In this document: positions 50,790 to 60,838 of the stretch, piece after piece
Position numbering within the stretch: the stretch's first letter is position 1
Layout of the letters: each line of letters opens with the position of its first letter
NCBI RefSeq assembly: GCF_035593985.1
Contig: NZ_CP141587.1
Span: 558,001 to 622,000, forward strand
From: Sphingomonas sp. LY29
Lineage (GTDB): Bacteria; Pseudomonadota; Alphaproteobacteria; Sphingomonadales; Sphingomonadaceae
DNA: 64,000 nt
Direction of reading: 5' to 3'
The notes under the pieces: model-generated
What the model saw: the letters and a program-made list of their open reading frames with translations, nothing else
What the model was told of the DNA's origin: nothing
Databases searched by the model: none
Position numbers and translations under genes: made by a program

Positions 50790-52361
50790 TCAGCGATGTG
50801 GGTAGTGAATCGTATATTTCCCGATCTCGCGTTTGACAGGATAAGCGCGGTCGATGGCGTCGATGACAGTTTCATTGTAGCGCGCGTCGAATAGCGCGCG
50901 ACCGCGCGATCCTTGCGTCACGAACAGTGAAAACTGGCGCGCGTCGATGCGGCGCAGGAAATCGCTCTCGTCCCAGACGCCGACCTTCGCCAGCTCGGCA
51001 AAGATCGCGGGCTCCCACACCACGTCCTTCCCCGCGCGCATGACGAGGACCATGTCGTCCGAAATGACGGGCCCTTCCGCGCGATCGACGATCACCTGCA
51101 CCTGGCGCAGTTCCGCGACCTCCGCAGGCGTCTGGTCATGCGCGTTCGCAAGCGACCCCATGAAAAAGACCTGAAGGAGGATCAGCGCGGGCACGAGCAA
51201 GGGATTTTCCCACGCGCGTGGCCCGACGATTTGGCGTTCGCCCAGCGCCACTTCGACGCAGGGTCGCGACACGATCCCGACTAGGATGCTGAGCGCTACC
51301 GATCCATCGACGAAATAATTGACGTTAGAGCCCGACTTGCTGATCGCGAGGCTCATCAGGCACGCGAAGAACGCATACGCCCCGAGCATGACCAGCATGA
51401 TGTCGGCTGGCGCTGACCGCAGGGTGGACCTCGCTTCGGCGAAAGAATTTAGACCGCGATACCGCGGCAGCCGCTCCTTCAGCAGCGTGACGAGTCCCGT
51501 GAGCAGGATCAGCGTGAAGAAGATGTGGATGACGATCGAGATGAGAATGCTCAGCATTCTCGAGGGGTCGAACCGGTTCACGTTGTACAAAAAGATGTGC
51601 CGCGCGAACCCGCCATCGGTCGCGATCTGCATGGCGATCAGCACCGTCAAACCGAGAACTAGGCATCCCGCGACCAATGCCCAGGCCAGCCGCGGCCTTG
51701 CAAGCAGCAAGGTCACGATGACTGCGGCCGGCGCCGCAAGCGCGATCTGCTTGGTGTAGACGGCCGCGACGAAAAAGAAGGCGGCAAGGACGATCAGCTT
51801 GGGCTGACGAAGCGCCTTCATGGCGGTCAGCAGCCCGGCAAGGCTCAGGGCAACCGACAGCATGTCGACCCGCATGTAGGGTGCCCACAAGACCACTGCC
51901 GAGCAGCAGAAAATCGCCAGCCCCGCGAGCATCCCGCACAGAGTGGCGGCCCGGCGCGAAGCGCTGGCGCCGACCGCGGTGGAGGCGATCCAGCCGGCGA
52001 CGACGCTAATAAGCACCGTCGATCCGAGCGACACCGACCGTCCCGCGACCAATTCGTCCCAGCCGGTTAGGCCGGCGACGATCGCCGTGACCGAGTGGTA
52101 GACCGGAGGATAGTGAAACACGATAGCCGGAAAGCCGTCGATGGCGCCATAGGCCCGGCCCGCGACCATCAGCCGCATCTGCTCCCAGACGATGCCTTCG
52201 CCGTAATCGAGCTCGCCGGGAAAGCGGACCGCTTCGATAGCGCCGCCCAACATCCGGATCGCATTATAGACAAGCGCCGCGAGCGCCAGCGCCAGGATGA
52301 TTCGCAGGATCGTCACGGACGTCTTGCCGACGGTCGTCACGATGGGCGTTTGCGCATTCAT
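50790..52361 (-). CDS. Polytopic glycosyltransferase-like membrane protein
   Basis: 523 residues with about 11 hydrophobic helices. The N-terminal EAVRFPGELDYGEGIVWEQM and the GFPAIVFHYPPVYHSVT loop, with acidic residues after the first helix, resemble GT39/GT83-type lipid-linked sugar transferases. A soluble periplasmic C-terminus follows (about 420-523). It overlaps the methyltransferase stop by 4 bases and is the third gene of a surface-glycan operon. Confidence 0.75.
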   Translation of the reverse strand: MNAQTPIVTTVGKTSVTILRIILALALAALVYNAIRMLGGAIEAVRFPGELDYGEGIVWEQMRLMVAGRAYGAIDGFPAIVFHYPPVYHSVTAIVAGLTGWDELVAGRSVSLGSTVLISVVAGWIASTAVGASASRRAATLCGMLAGLAIFCCSAVVLWAPYMRVDMLSVALSLAGLLTAMKALRQPKLIVLAAFFFVAAVYTKQIALAAPAAVIVTLLLARPRLAWALVAGCLVLGLTVLIAMQIATDGGFARHIFLYNVNRFDPSRMLSILISIVIHIFFTLILLTGLVTLLKERLPRYRGLNSFAEARSTLRSAPADIMLVMLGAYAFFACLMSLAISKSGSNVNYFVDGSVALSILVGIVSRPCVEVALGERQIVGPRAWENPLLVPALILLQVFFMGSLANAHDQTPAEVAELRQVQVIVDRAEGPVISDDMVLVMRAGKDVVWEPAIFAELAKVGVWDESDFLRRIDARQFSLFVTQGSRGRALFDARYNETVIDAIDRAYPVKREIGKYTIHYPHR

Positions 52362-52999
52362 CCTCGTTTAGGCCTCGCGCTCACGAGCATCTGCTTGCCC
52401 ATCGGCTTGAATGGCAGCGCCAGATAAAGGCGGATCAGCAGCTTCGACACGGGCAGCCGCGACTTCACGGTCAGCGGCAGGAAACGCGGGCGAACCTCGA
52501 TGATTTCCCACCCGTGCGCCTCGATGAAATCGGCAAGGCTGATATGCGAATAGACGGCGACGTGCGTGTAATCGTCGAAATATTCTCGATAGGCGAAACG
52601 GTAGTTGGGCTGGATCAGCGTCAGGGTGCCTCGCTTCGTGAGCTTGACGCTCAGCTGTTCCAGCACCTTTGCAAACTCGGTCTGTGGAATGTGCTCGATC
52701 AGGTTGCTTGCGAAGGCGAAGTCGACACTGTCGTCGGCGACTGCCGAGAGGTCGGAAACGCTCGCCACGATCGGCTTCACGCCCGACGCGAGACTAGACG
52801 AAATCCCGTCCCACAGGTCGAGACCGATGCGGCGCTTCGCCACCACATTGTTGATAAATTCGCCATGCCCACAACCAAGGTCGAGCACGCAGCCGTCGCT
52901 GGGAACCCGCGCCTTGAAATAATATTCCCACAGCGCCTTCCACACTGTGTTCCGGCGCCGGTCGAAAGACAGGCGCGTGTCGTGGTATCCGTCGATCAT
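52358..52999 (-). CDS. Class I SAM-dependent methyltransferase
   Basis: 213 residues from ATG 52999, which overlaps the glycosyltransferase stop by 4 bases; the frame extends further upstream only in that gene's antisense context. Methyltransferase motif I is GCVLDLGCGHGEFINNVVAK, followed by DFAFASNLIEHIPQTEF and LIQPNYRF. It likely modifies a glycan or lipid made by the neighbours. Confidence 0.85.
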   Translation of the reverse strand: MIDGYHDTRLSFDRRRNTVWKALWEYYFKARVPSDGCVLDLGCGHGEFINNVVAKRRIGLDLWDGISSSLASGVKPIVASVSDLSAVADDSVDFAFASNLIEHIPQTEFAKVLEQLSVKLTKRGTLTLIQPNYRFAYREYFDDYTHVAVYSHISLADFIEAHGWEIIEVRPRFLPLTVKSRLPVSKLLIRLYLALPFKPMGKQMLVSARPKRG

Positions 53000-54075
53000 C
53001 TCGCGCCTTTCCAGCCGAAGACGATCCCTTGAATCATCGCCAAACCGACGCGAAGACCACGCAGGTTGTTGATGTTGCCGCCCTTGCTCACGCCCACTCG
53101 CTTGTGGAACGTGATCGGGCACTCGACCAGCACATGGCCACTGGCCAGCGCCGTATCGAGGAAATAAGCGTTGAACTCGAGGTTCACGGTCGGGTCTAGG
53201 CGCGGCAGCAGGTCGAGCAATCGCTCGCGCCGGCAGAGCTTGTAGGTCGTTCCCACGTCGGTGATCGTCCCCCGCCCCAAATGCTTGGCCTCCAGCAGCT
53301 TCCCGACGAAGACGTTGCCGTAATACATGAAGGTGCTCAACTGGGTGACCGGTTGCCGTAGTGGTTCGGCGGTGCGAGTCCCGTTCACGATGTCGCTGTG
53401 CGGGGCATAGGCCAGAAGCTTTTCGATGTCGTAGGCCCGGAAGGTCATGTCACCTTCGCACAGGACGACCATCTCGGTGTCGTCGAACTGCGCCGCCTCG
53501 CGCAGGCAGCGATGGACGCATTGTCCATAACCGGGATTGATCTCGTTAAACGTGATCGCCCCCGCCTCGACCGCCCGCTCGAAGGTTCGATCGCTGCTGT
53601 TATTGCTGACGACGATTACTCGACGGACGAGTGGATGGGACAGGAAGTCCGCCACCGCGTCGGCAATGCTTTCTTCGTCGTTGTAGGCAGTGAGCGCGAC
53701 GGTGACCGCGCGATTGGCCGGCGGCTCGTAGCGGACCGGCGCATGCGCCTTTCGACCGGTGAACAGCCACAGCAGGTCGACCAAAGCCAGCATGATGCCA
53801 AGAACGATCGGAACACCGCTGTACCAAACCAGCCACTCACTGGCCTGGTCCAGGATGGTTGGAAGCCCGAGCAAATAGCGCGGGAAGACGAGGAGAACGC
53901 CAGCCAAATACATGACGATGCCCACACAGAAGCTCAGTGCGCCCCACAGCAGTAGCGGCGGGTGCCGGCGCGGCAGCAGCGACAGGCCGTCGCCGCTGCG
54001 GTCGAATGTGACGTTGTCCTGCGCGGTCAACGGTCCGGTATGGACGAATTTGTGCAACCCCACCCCCTGTCCCAA
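52996..54075 (-). CDS. Family 2 glycosyltransferase, membrane-anchored
   Basis: 359 residues. Two N-terminal helices (about 40-66 and 82-105) precede a GT-A domain: VTVALTAYNDEESIADAVAD, VRRVIVVSNNSSDRTFERAV, GYGQCVHRCL, VVLCEGDMTFRAYD (DxD-like) and TDVGTTYKLCRRERLL. It starts the three-gene operon. The donor sugar is unknown. Confidence 0.85.
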   Translation of the reverse strand: MGQGVGLHKFVHTGPLTAQDNVTFDRSGDGLSLLPRRHPPLLLWGALSFCVGIVMYLAGVLLVFPRYLLGLPTILDQASEWLVWYSGVPIVLGIMLALVDLLWLFTGRKAHAPVRYEPPANRAVTVALTAYNDEESIADAVADFLSHPLVRRVIVVSNNSSDRTFERAVEAGAITFNEINPGYGQCVHRCLREAAQFDDTEMVVLCEGDMTFRAYDIEKLLAYAPHSDIVNGTRTAEPLRQPVTQLSTFMYYGNVFVGKLLEAKHLGRGTITDVGTTYKLCRRERLLDLLPRLDPTVNLEFNAYFLDTALASGHVLVECPITFHKRVGVSKGGNINNLRGLRVGLAMIQGIVFGWKGAR

Positions 54076-54160
54076 TCAATGAAGGACTAGGCGAAGATAG
54101 TTAACGAATTCCTCGCAGGGCGAGTTAACCACGATTTGCCGAGAATCTCCAGCGGCGGGC

Positions 54161-54532
54161 TCAGCTGGTGATGATAAGCAGTCCCGCAATCACCAAGGCT
54201 CCGCCGATCGCAAGTCGGATCGAATAGGCTTCGCCGAACAGTAGCGGCCCACTCGCGACGGCGAGAATGAAGGCCAGCGCGACGAATGGATAGGCGATCG
54301 ACAACGGTACGAACGTCAACACCCAAACCCACAGGGCCGACAGTCCTGCGTAGAGCATGATCGCAGCGACAAGGAATGGGTTCAGCGCCATCGCGAGGAC
54401 ATCGTCGACCACTCTGCCACTGGGTTTGTAGCGAAGGGCGGCGAGCTTGAAGAGCACTTGGCCCCCGGCGAGCATTACCGAGTAGGAAAGCAGGATGAGC
54501 ACCGTCGACAGCGAAAGTTGGCGTTCGATCAT
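54161..54532 (-). CDS. EmrE/EamA-like four-helix transporter
   Basis: 123 residues with four helices (LILLSYSVMLAGGQVLFKLA, AAIMLYAGLSALWVWVLTFV, IAYPFVALAFILAVASGPLL, LAIGGALVIAGLLIITS). The GQVLFKLA and PLSIAYPF motifs match the small multidrug resistance/ArnE-ArnF half-transporter group. Given the glycan genes just downstream it may flip a lipid-linked sugar. Its small size suits a homodimer or heterodimer. Confidence 0.8.
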   Translation of the reverse strand: MIERQLSLSTVLILLSYSVMLAGGQVLFKLAALRYKPSGRVVDDVLAMALNPFLVAAIMLYAGLSALWVWVLTFVPLSIAYPFVALAFILAVASGPLLFGEAYSIRLAIGGALVIAGLLIITS

Positions 54533-54637
54533 TGCCCCCTGTGATTTACTGACATTCCGCCACTTGGTGGCCTCGACGACTTGTAGGTTCGGGCCCGCTT
54601 TCGTTGCAAGCGAGGATCCGTTAACTTCGTTGAAGGC

Positions 54638-55390
54638 CTAGATCCCGCCCGACACCGCGGGATAGCCAAGATCTTCCAAACCCTTCGCCAGCACCGCCGC
54701 GACGCTTGACGCTTGGTCGGCATCCTCGCTCCGCACGACGAAATTTGCCCCGACCCGTCCTTCCTTGAAGAACGGGTAACTGCCGATGGCGACGCCGTTG
54801 GCGGATTGCTCGGTCGTCTTTAGCAGTTCGGCCACTTCGCTCTCCGGCGCATAGGCGCCGACGGTCACCGACTGGACCGGGCGCCCACCCTCGAGCGTCC
54901 CGGTCAGCGCGTCGAGCATCCCCGCGGTGATGTGCGGGACGCCCGCCATGACGAACAGATTGCCGATCTTGATGCCCGGCGCGCCCGACATGCGGTTGGG
55001 GATCAGCGATGCGCCTTCCGGCACCCGCGCCATCCGCAACCGTCCCTCGTTCAGACCGCCCTTGTCGGCGTAATATCGCTCCAGGATTTCCCTCGCTTCG
55101 GGATGGATCACGACCGGGACGCCCAGCGCCCGCGCCACGGCATCGACGGTGATGTCGTCGTGGGTCGGACCGATCCCGCCCGTCGTGAAGCAATAGTCGT
55201 TGGCGTGGCGCAGCGCATCGATTCCCTCGACGATCCGCTCCTCGACATCGGCGACGACCCGCACTTCCGACAAGCGAATGCCCTGGACGTTCAGCCACGT
55301 CGCCAATTGCGCGACATTCTTGTCCTGGGTGCGTCCGGACAGGATCTCGTCGCCAATCACCACCAGCCCGGCGGTCCAAATCCTGCTCAC
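54638..55390 (-). CDS. CinA/MoaB-type molybdopterin-binding protein
   Basis: 250 residues from GTG 55390 (GGAGG eight bases upstream); TTG 55405 would add five. The MoCF-like domain is clear: LVVIGDEILSGRTQDKNVAQ, GIRLSEVRVVADVEERI, YCFTTGGIGPTHDDITVDAV and PNRMSGAPGIKIGNLFVMAG. The C-terminal nicotinamide deamidase domain of full CinA is absent. It is divergent from the methionine aminopeptidase gene, 50 bases apart. Confidence 0.88.
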   Translation of the reverse strand: MSRIWTAGLVVIGDEILSGRTQDKNVAQLATWLNVQGIRLSEVRVVADVEERIVEGIDALRHANDYCFTTGGIGPTHDDITVDAVARALGVPVVIHPEAREILERYYADKGGLNEGRLRMARVPEGASLIPNRMSGAPGIKIGNLFVMAGVPHITAGMLDALTGTLEGGRPVQSVTVGAYAPESEVAELLKTTEQSANGVAIGSYPFFKEGRVGANFVVRSEDADQASSVAAVLAKGLEDLGYPAVSGGI

Positions 55391-55440
55391 CTCGTCCGCC
55401 TCCAATCGACTTTTGCGTGCTGCTACCCTATTTGCACCCG

Positions 55441-56271
55441 ATGACCGAATATATCCACGTCGCCCCAGAAGACCGTACCGAAGCCCGAAGCCATGTCATC
55501 AAGCTGCATGGCCCGGAAGCGTTCGAGGGCATGCGTCGCGCCGGCCAGCTGGCGGCGAGCATCCTCGACCGTCTCGCCCCGCACGTCGTTCCCGGCGTGA
55601 CGACGGCTGAGATCGACGACCTCGCCCGCACGATGATGCTGGACGCCGGCGCGGTTCCGGCGACGCTGGGCTACCGCGGCTATTCCAAAAGCAGCTGCAT
55701 CTCGATCAACCATGTCGTGTGTCACGGCATCCCGGGGGACAAGCCGTTCAAGGACGGCGACATCGTCAACGTCGACGTCACCCCGATCCTCGACGGCTGG
55801 CACGGCGATTCGAGCCGCATGTATTTCGCCGGCGATGTGCCGCTGAAGGCGCGCAAGCTGGTCGATGTCACCTACGAATGCCTCATGCTGGGGCTTGAGC
55901 AGGCCCGCCCGGGCAATCGCCTCGGCGACATCAGCAACGCCATCCAGGTTCATGCCGAAAAGCATCGCTACGGAGTGGTCCGCGATTTCTGCGGGCACGG
56001 CCTCGGCCGCCTGTTTCACGACAGTCCCGAAGTCGTCCACGCCGGACGCCCCGGCACCGGCCCCGAGCTGAAGCCGGGAATGTTCTTTACCGTCGAACCG
56101 ATGATCAACATCGGCCGCGCGGACGTGAAGATCCTCGACGACGGTTGGACGGCCGTCACCCGCGATCGGTCACTTTCGGCGCAGTTCGAACATTCGATCG
56201 GCATTACCGACGGAGCCTGCGAGATTTTCACGAAGAGCCCGGCGGAGTTGGACAAGCCGCCCTACGGCTAA
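55441..56271 (+). CDS. map: Methionine aminopeptidase type I
   Basis: 276 residues from ATG 55441. Metal-site residues are in VTPILDGWHGDSSRMYF, CGHGLGRLFHDSPEV, MFFTVEPMINIG and AQFEHSIGITDG, the usual two Asp, one His and two Glu of the pita-bread fold. SINHVVCHGIPGDK carries the substrate histidine. It removes N-terminal methionine from nascent proteins. No strong ribosome site. Confidence 0.95.
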   Translation: MTEYIHVAPEDRTEARSHVIKLHGPEAFEGMRRAGQLAASILDRLAPHVVPGVTTAEIDDLARTMMLDAGAVPATLGYRGYSKSSCISINHVVCHGIPGDKPFKDGDIVNVDVTPILDGWHGDSSRMYFAGDVPLKARKLVDVTYECLMLGLEQARPGNRLGDISNAIQVHAEKHRYGVVRDFCGHGLGRLFHDSPEVVHAGRPGTGPELKPGMFFTVEPMINIGRADVKILDDGWTAVTRDRSLSAQFEHSIGITDGACEIFTKSPAELDKPPYG

Positions 56272-56274
56272 GCC

Positions 56275-57027
56275 TCAGGCGGCTTCGACCTTCGTCGTTT
56301 CATCCCACGACTGGCACAGCGCCTCCGCGCTCTCCACGTCTTCGGGGAAATCGACTTCACCCCACTGCTCGCCCGAGATGTCGAGCGTCCACACGTCGCC
56401 ATTCTGCGCGAGGTGGTGAATGACGCGAAGGTACCAGATCGTGGTGCCCTCGGTGGTGCGCATCGCCCGTTCGATCGCGTCGCGAAACTGCGAGGCGCCG
56501 GTGCCGCGGAACGCCAGCAAACCGATCGACTCGGCGTTGACGCCCGTCGAGATGCGCTTGCCGATCGCGCGAAGACGACCGCTTTCGCCCGCGATGACCT
56601 TCATGTCGTCGTCGTCGTAGCGGTCCTTGCGGTCGATCGTGACGCAGATACCGTCCTGGTCGCGATTGGCCACGACCCGCGCCATCAGTTCGTCGCTGAC
56701 CAGCGTGTCACCGTTCCAGACGATCACGTCCCCGTCCAATTCCTCCCGCGCCACGAAGAGCGAGCCAAGGTTGTCGGCGACCTTGTAGAAGGGATTGAAC
56801 ACGGTCCGAACGCGCGGCAATCCCGTACGCCTCGCCAGCACCGCCTCGATCTGGTCATCGCGGAAGCCGGTGACGACCACCACTTCCTCGATCCCGTTGG
56901 CAGCCAGCGTGTCGAGTTGCCGGTCGAGGAGGCTGCGACCGTTGAATTCGATCAGGCATTTGGGGCGATCGTGCGTCAATGCGCCGAGGCGCGACCCTTG
57001 GCCGGCGGAAAGAATTATCGCTTTCAT
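56275..57027 (-). CDS. Sugar-phosphate nucleotidyltransferase
   Basis: 250 residues from ATG 57027. Nucleotidyltransferase signature KAIILSAGQGSRLGALTHDR, PKCLIEFNGRSLLDRQLDTL, VWNGDTLVSDELM. It is the class that makes nucleotide sugars or CDP-alditols; the shorter length and the C-terminal VDFPEDVESA match choline/phosphocholine-type cytidylyltransferases. It may supply the glycan genes at 50-54 kb, but that is inference. Confidence 0.82.
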   Translation of the reverse strand: MKAIILSAGQGSRLGALTHDRPKCLIEFNGRSLLDRQLDTLAANGIEEVVVVTGFRDDQIEAVLARRTGLPRVRTVFNPFYKVADNLGSLFVAREELDGDVIVWNGDTLVSDELMARVVANRDQDGICVTIDRKDRYDDDDMKVIAGESGRLRAIGKRISTGVNAESIGLLAFRGTGASQFRDAIERAMRTTEGTTIWYLRVIHHLAQNGDVWTLDISGEQWGEVDFPEDVESAEALCQSWDETTKVEAA

Positions 57028-57037
57028 AGCCACCTGA

Positions 57038-57501
<464 letters not shown>

Positions 57502-57502
<1 letters not shown>

Positions 57503-57723
57503 TGCCCGATACGCCGAATTCCGATCTCAAGGCCTCGATGGCGCCGGAAGAACTCCGCCGGCACATGCGCGCGCTCGGTTATCGGACCCAGGCCGACCTT
57601 GCCGCCGCGATCGGCGTCAGTCGGTCGGCGGTCAGTTTGTGGCTGGAAGGAAAGGTCGGCGTGCCCCGGCCCGTGGCGATGCTGCTGCGGATGCTGACAG
57701 GCGCGCAACGACGGTCCTTCTAG
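57502..57723 (+). CDS. Small helix-turn-helix protein
   Basis: 73 residues; its ATG overlaps the glnB stop (TGATG), so translation is coupled to P-II. An XRE-type HTH is seen in GYRTQADLAAAIGVSRSAVSL followed by WLEGKVGVPRPVAMLLRML. It resembles a DNA-binding repressor domain without an effector part. Position suggests a role tied to nitrogen control. Confidence 0.72.
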
Positions 57724-57780
57724 AACTGCCGAGGTCGATGGGCGGGGTTGCCAGTCAGGCCGAAACCATTGGAGATAATC

Positions 57781-58083
57781 GTGTCGAATGAAGACTACAT
57801 CTACGACGAGGACAGCGGCGAGTGGCGGCCCGCTGCGGAGATGTCGCTGAAGCTCGACACTGACGCTAAGGTAGAAGTCCGGGACTCGGTCGGCAATCTC
57901 CTCGCCGACGGTGATCAGGTCACCCTCATCAAGGATCTGGACGTGAAAGGTGCCGGTCAGACGCTCAAGCGCGGGACGCTGATCAAGTCGATCAGGCTGA
58001 CCGGCGACAGCCAGGAAATCGACTGCAAATTCGACGGGATCAAGGGCCTTGTGCTTCGTGCCGAGTTCGTGCGGAAGCGCTAG
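57781..58083 (+). CDS. PhnA-like domain protein without zinc ribbon
   Basis: 100 residues from GTG 57781 (TTGGAGATAATC before it). The PhnA/YjdM C-terminal barrel is seen: VEVRDSVGNLLADGDQVTLI, KDLDVKGAGQTLKRGTLIKS, IDCKFDGIKGLVLRAEFVRK. The N-terminal zinc ribbon of classic PhnA is replaced by YIYDEDSGEWRPA with no cysteines. Function of the family is unclear. Its stop overlaps the psd stop by 4 bases, convergent. Confidence 0.85.
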   Translation: MSNEDYIYDEDSGEWRPAAEMSLKLDTDAKVEVRDSVGNLLADGDQVTLIKDLDVKGAGQTLKRGTLIKSIRLTGDSQEIDCKFDGIKGLVLRAEFVRKR

Positions 58084-58949
58084 AAGACCGGCGCACCGAT
58101 AACCGGGCGATCGCCCATCTTTTCGCCAAGGCGGACCGGACGTTCGGGCGCCCAGTTCGCGTTGAAGCGGATCGTGCCCGGCTGAAAGAGCATGACGATG
58201 GTCGATCCCAGCAGGAAGCGGCCCATTTCTTCACCCTTCCGAAGCACGACCGGCTCCGCGTCATAGGCCCAGGTCGACACCCCGCCCCCACGCTTCGCGT
58301 TGACGACGCCGTGCCAGACCGTCGCCATGCTGCCGACAACCGTCGCGCCGACCAGCACCATCACGAACGGCCCATGCTCGGGCGATTCGAAGACGCAGAC
58401 GACTCGCTCGTTGCGTGCGAACAGGTTGGGGACGCCCCGCGCCGTGGTCGGATTGACCGAGAATAGAGCGCCGGGGACGTAGACCATACGCACCAGCTTT
58501 CCGTCGCACGGCATGTGCAGCCGGTGATAATCCTTGGGCGACAGATAGAGATTGGCGAAGCTACCGTTGCGAAACGTCGCCGCCAAAGCGGTGTCGCCAC
58601 CCAATAGCTCGGTGGTCGTGAAGCGGTGGCCTTTGGCCTGAACGATATGGTGATCGTCGATCGCGCCCAGCTGGCTGATCGCGCCGTCGACCGGGCAGAT
58701 GAAATCCGCGTCTGCCAGTGGTCGGGCACCGGCCTTGAGTGGCCGGGTGAAGAAGTCGTTGAAGCTCTTGTAGCTGGCGATGTCGGGGTCGGCGGCCTCC
58801 GACATGTCGACGCCGTATTTGTCGACAAACCAGCGGATCAACCGCGTCGTCAGCGCGCCGCCTTCGGACCGGGCGACACGGCCCGCAAAGGACGTGATCC
58901 CGTGCTTCGGGAGCAGGTGCTGAAGAATCACCTTCAGACGGTCGGACAT
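58080..58949 (-). CDS. psd: Phosphatidylserine decarboxylase
   Basis: 289 residues from ATG 58949, which overlaps the prfC stop (TGATG). It makes phosphatidylethanolamine. The family motifs are SYKSFNDFFTRPLK, CPVDGAISQLG, YHRLHMPCDG and the self-cleavage site FLLGSTIVMLF (LGST, where the pyruvoyl group forms on the serine). It is translationally coupled to prfC. Confidence 0.95.
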   Translation of the reverse strand: MSDRLKVILQHLLPKHGITSFAGRVARSEGGALTTRLIRWFVDKYGVDMSEAADPDIASYKSFNDFFTRPLKAGARPLADADFICPVDGAISQLGAIDDHHIVQAKGHRFTTTELLGGDTALAATFRNGSFANLYLSPKDYHRLHMPCDGKLVRMVYVPGALFSVNPTTARGVPNLFARNERVVCVFESPEHGPFVMVLVGATVVGSMATVWHGVVNAKRGGGVSTWAYDAEPVVLRKGEEMGRFLLGSTIVMLFQPGTIRFNANWAPERPVRLGEKMGDRPVIGAPVF

Positions 58950-60598
58950 CAATTGCGCTCCCGCACCGCCGCGAACTCAATCTCAGGCCAATCCTTGACG
59001 AAACGATCGAACTCCCACGAGTTTCGCATCAGCAGGACCGGCGTGTCGTCCTGGTCCGCGGCAATGCGCGAATGGTTCGCCTCGATGAAGCGTTTCAACT
59101 CGACGGGGCTTTTCGACCTCAGCCAGCGCGCTACGTCGAAAGGCGACGGCTCGAAGTCGATTTTCGCGCCATATTCCTGCTCCATCCGCGTCGCCAGCAC
59201 TTCAAGCTGGAGCTCGCCGATGACGCCGACGATCCATTGCGAGCCGATCGCCGGCTTGAACAGGCGGATCACGCCTTCCTCGGCAAGGTCCGAGAGCCCG
59301 CGGCGCATCTGCTTGACCTTCATCTGGTCGCTCAGGACGACGCGCCGCAGGATTTCGGGGGCGAAGTCCGGCAGGCCAGTAAAAGCGACATCGCCCTTTT
59401 CGGTCAGCGTGTCCCCGACGCGAAGCGTGCCGTGGTTGGGGATCCCGACAATGTCGCCAGCCACCGCGCCCTCGGCGAGTTCACGATCGCGGGCGAAAAA
59501 GGTGATCGGGTTGTGAACCGCCAGCGCCTTGCGAGAGCGCGTGTTGGTGACCTTCATGCCCCGCACGAGCGTGCCCGAGCACACCCGCAGGAAGGCGATC
59601 CGATCGCGGTGATTGGGGTCCATGTTCGCCTGGACCTTGAAGATGAAACCGGTCAGCCGGCTTTCCGACGGGTCGACCGGCTCGGGAATGGCGGGCTGGG
59701 TCTGGGGCGGAGGGCCATCGTCGGCGAGTCCGTCGAGCAGCTGCTGGATTCCGAAACTGCGCAGGGCGCTTCCGAAGAAGACAGGCGTGAGATCGCCGTT
59801 CCGGAACGCCTGCAAATCGAACACGGGGTATGAAGCGGCGGCGAGACCTCCATTCTCGCGCAGGCTCTCGGCGGCTTCTGATGGAAGGACTCGCAAAGTG
59901 CTCTCGTCGTCGATGCCCGAACATTTCACGACTTCGCCCAAGGCCAGCCCGTCGGACCGATCCGCGACCAGCAACTCGTCCCGCCGAAAGTCGTAGAGGC
60001 CATGGAAAAGACCGCCGATCCCGGTCGGCCAATTCTGCGGAGAGACGTCGAGCTGAAGCTTGTCGGCAACCTCGTCCAGCAGATCGAACGGGCTGAGACC
60101 CTCGCGGTCGACCTTGTTGACGAAGGTGATGATCGGGATGTTTCGCAGGCGGCACACCTCGAACAGCTTGCGCGTCTGCGCCTCGATGCCCTTGGCCGCG
60201 TCGATCACCATGATCGCGCAATCGACGGCCGTCAGCGTCCGATAGGTGTCTTCCGAAAAGTCCTGGTGCCCCGGCGTGTCGAGCAGGTTGAACAGGATAT
60301 GCCGACGCTGGAACGTCATCACCGAGCTGGTGACGGAAATCCCGCGCTGCTGCTCGATCTTCATCCAGTCCGATTGCGCGCGTCGGCGGTTGCCGCGCGC
60401 ACGCACTTCCCCCGCCTCATGAATTGCGCCTGCCGACTGGAGCAGCGCTTCGGTCAGCGTCGTCTTGCCGGCGTCAGGATGCGAGATGATCGCGAAGGTG
60501 CGACGCTCGAGTTCGGAGCGGCTGAGCGAGCCTTCGTCGAATGGCTCCTTTGCAAGGGCGGCTGCGGACAAATCCGCCGGTGCGCTGTCGAGATTCAA
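58949..60598 (-). CDS. prfC: Peptide chain release factor 3 (GTPase)
   Basis: 549 residues. GTPase motifs G1 AIISHPDAGKTTLTEALL, G3 DTPGHQDFSEDTYRT and G4 FVNKVDREGLSP; the remainder matches RF3 (RKLFEVCRLRNIPIITFVNK, MKVTNTRSRKALAVHNPITF). It recycles RF1/RF2 from the ribosome. ATG 60598 is the only reasonable start and leads a unit with psd. Confidence 0.95.
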   Translation of the reverse strand: MNLDSAPADLSAAALAKEPFDEGSLSRSELERRTFAIISHPDAGKTTLTEALLQSAGAIHEAGEVRARGNRRRAQSDWMKIEQQRGISVTSSVMTFQRRHILFNLLDTPGHQDFSEDTYRTLTAVDCAIMVIDAAKGIEAQTRKLFEVCRLRNIPIITFVNKVDREGLSPFDLLDEVADKLQLDVSPQNWPTGIGGLFHGLYDFRRDELLVADRSDGLALGEVVKCSGIDDESTLRVLPSEAAESLRENGGLAAASYPVFDLQAFRNGDLTPVFFGSALRSFGIQQLLDGLADDGPPPQTQPAIPEPVDPSESRLTGFIFKVQANMDPNHRDRIAFLRVCSGTLVRGMKVTNTRSRKALAVHNPITFFARDRELAEGAVAGDIVGIPNHGTLRVGDTLTEKGDVAFTGLPDFAPEILRRVVLSDQMKVKQMRRGLSDLAEEGVIRLFKPAIGSQWIVGVIGELQLEVLATRMEQEYGAKIDFEPSPFDVARWLRSKSPVELKRFIEANHSRIAADQDDTPVLLMRNSWEFDRFVKDWPEIEFAAVRERN

Positions 60599-60838
60599 GG
60601 GAGGTTCCAGAAGGTGTGAAGGTGCCGGTGGCGGGTTGAAAAGACTGATCCAGGAACCCTTTAGATGATCCCTCGCGGATTCCTATAGCGGCTCCCTACT
60701 GCGGGTCCTGACGGCGTCGCGAGCCACGTGAATTCTTCACCGCCATCGTGACTCGGGCGGGGGGCTCTGCAAATCGGTGGCGCAGACCGGCGGCGGGGGG
60801 CCGCGGGTGATTCTTTTTCCCTTTCCAAGAGGTCCGTC
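60599..60838. other. prfC-glnA intergenic region
   Basis: 240 bases between divergent starts. No NtrC dyad (TGCACC...GGTGCA) and no sigma-54 -24/-12 box is visible. GAGGTCC precedes glnA as its ribosome site. Confidence 0.5.

Noticed and set aside
60599..60838. NtrC or sigma-54 control of glnA
   Set aside because: Neither the TGCACC dyad nor a GG-N10-GC -24/-12 element is visible.
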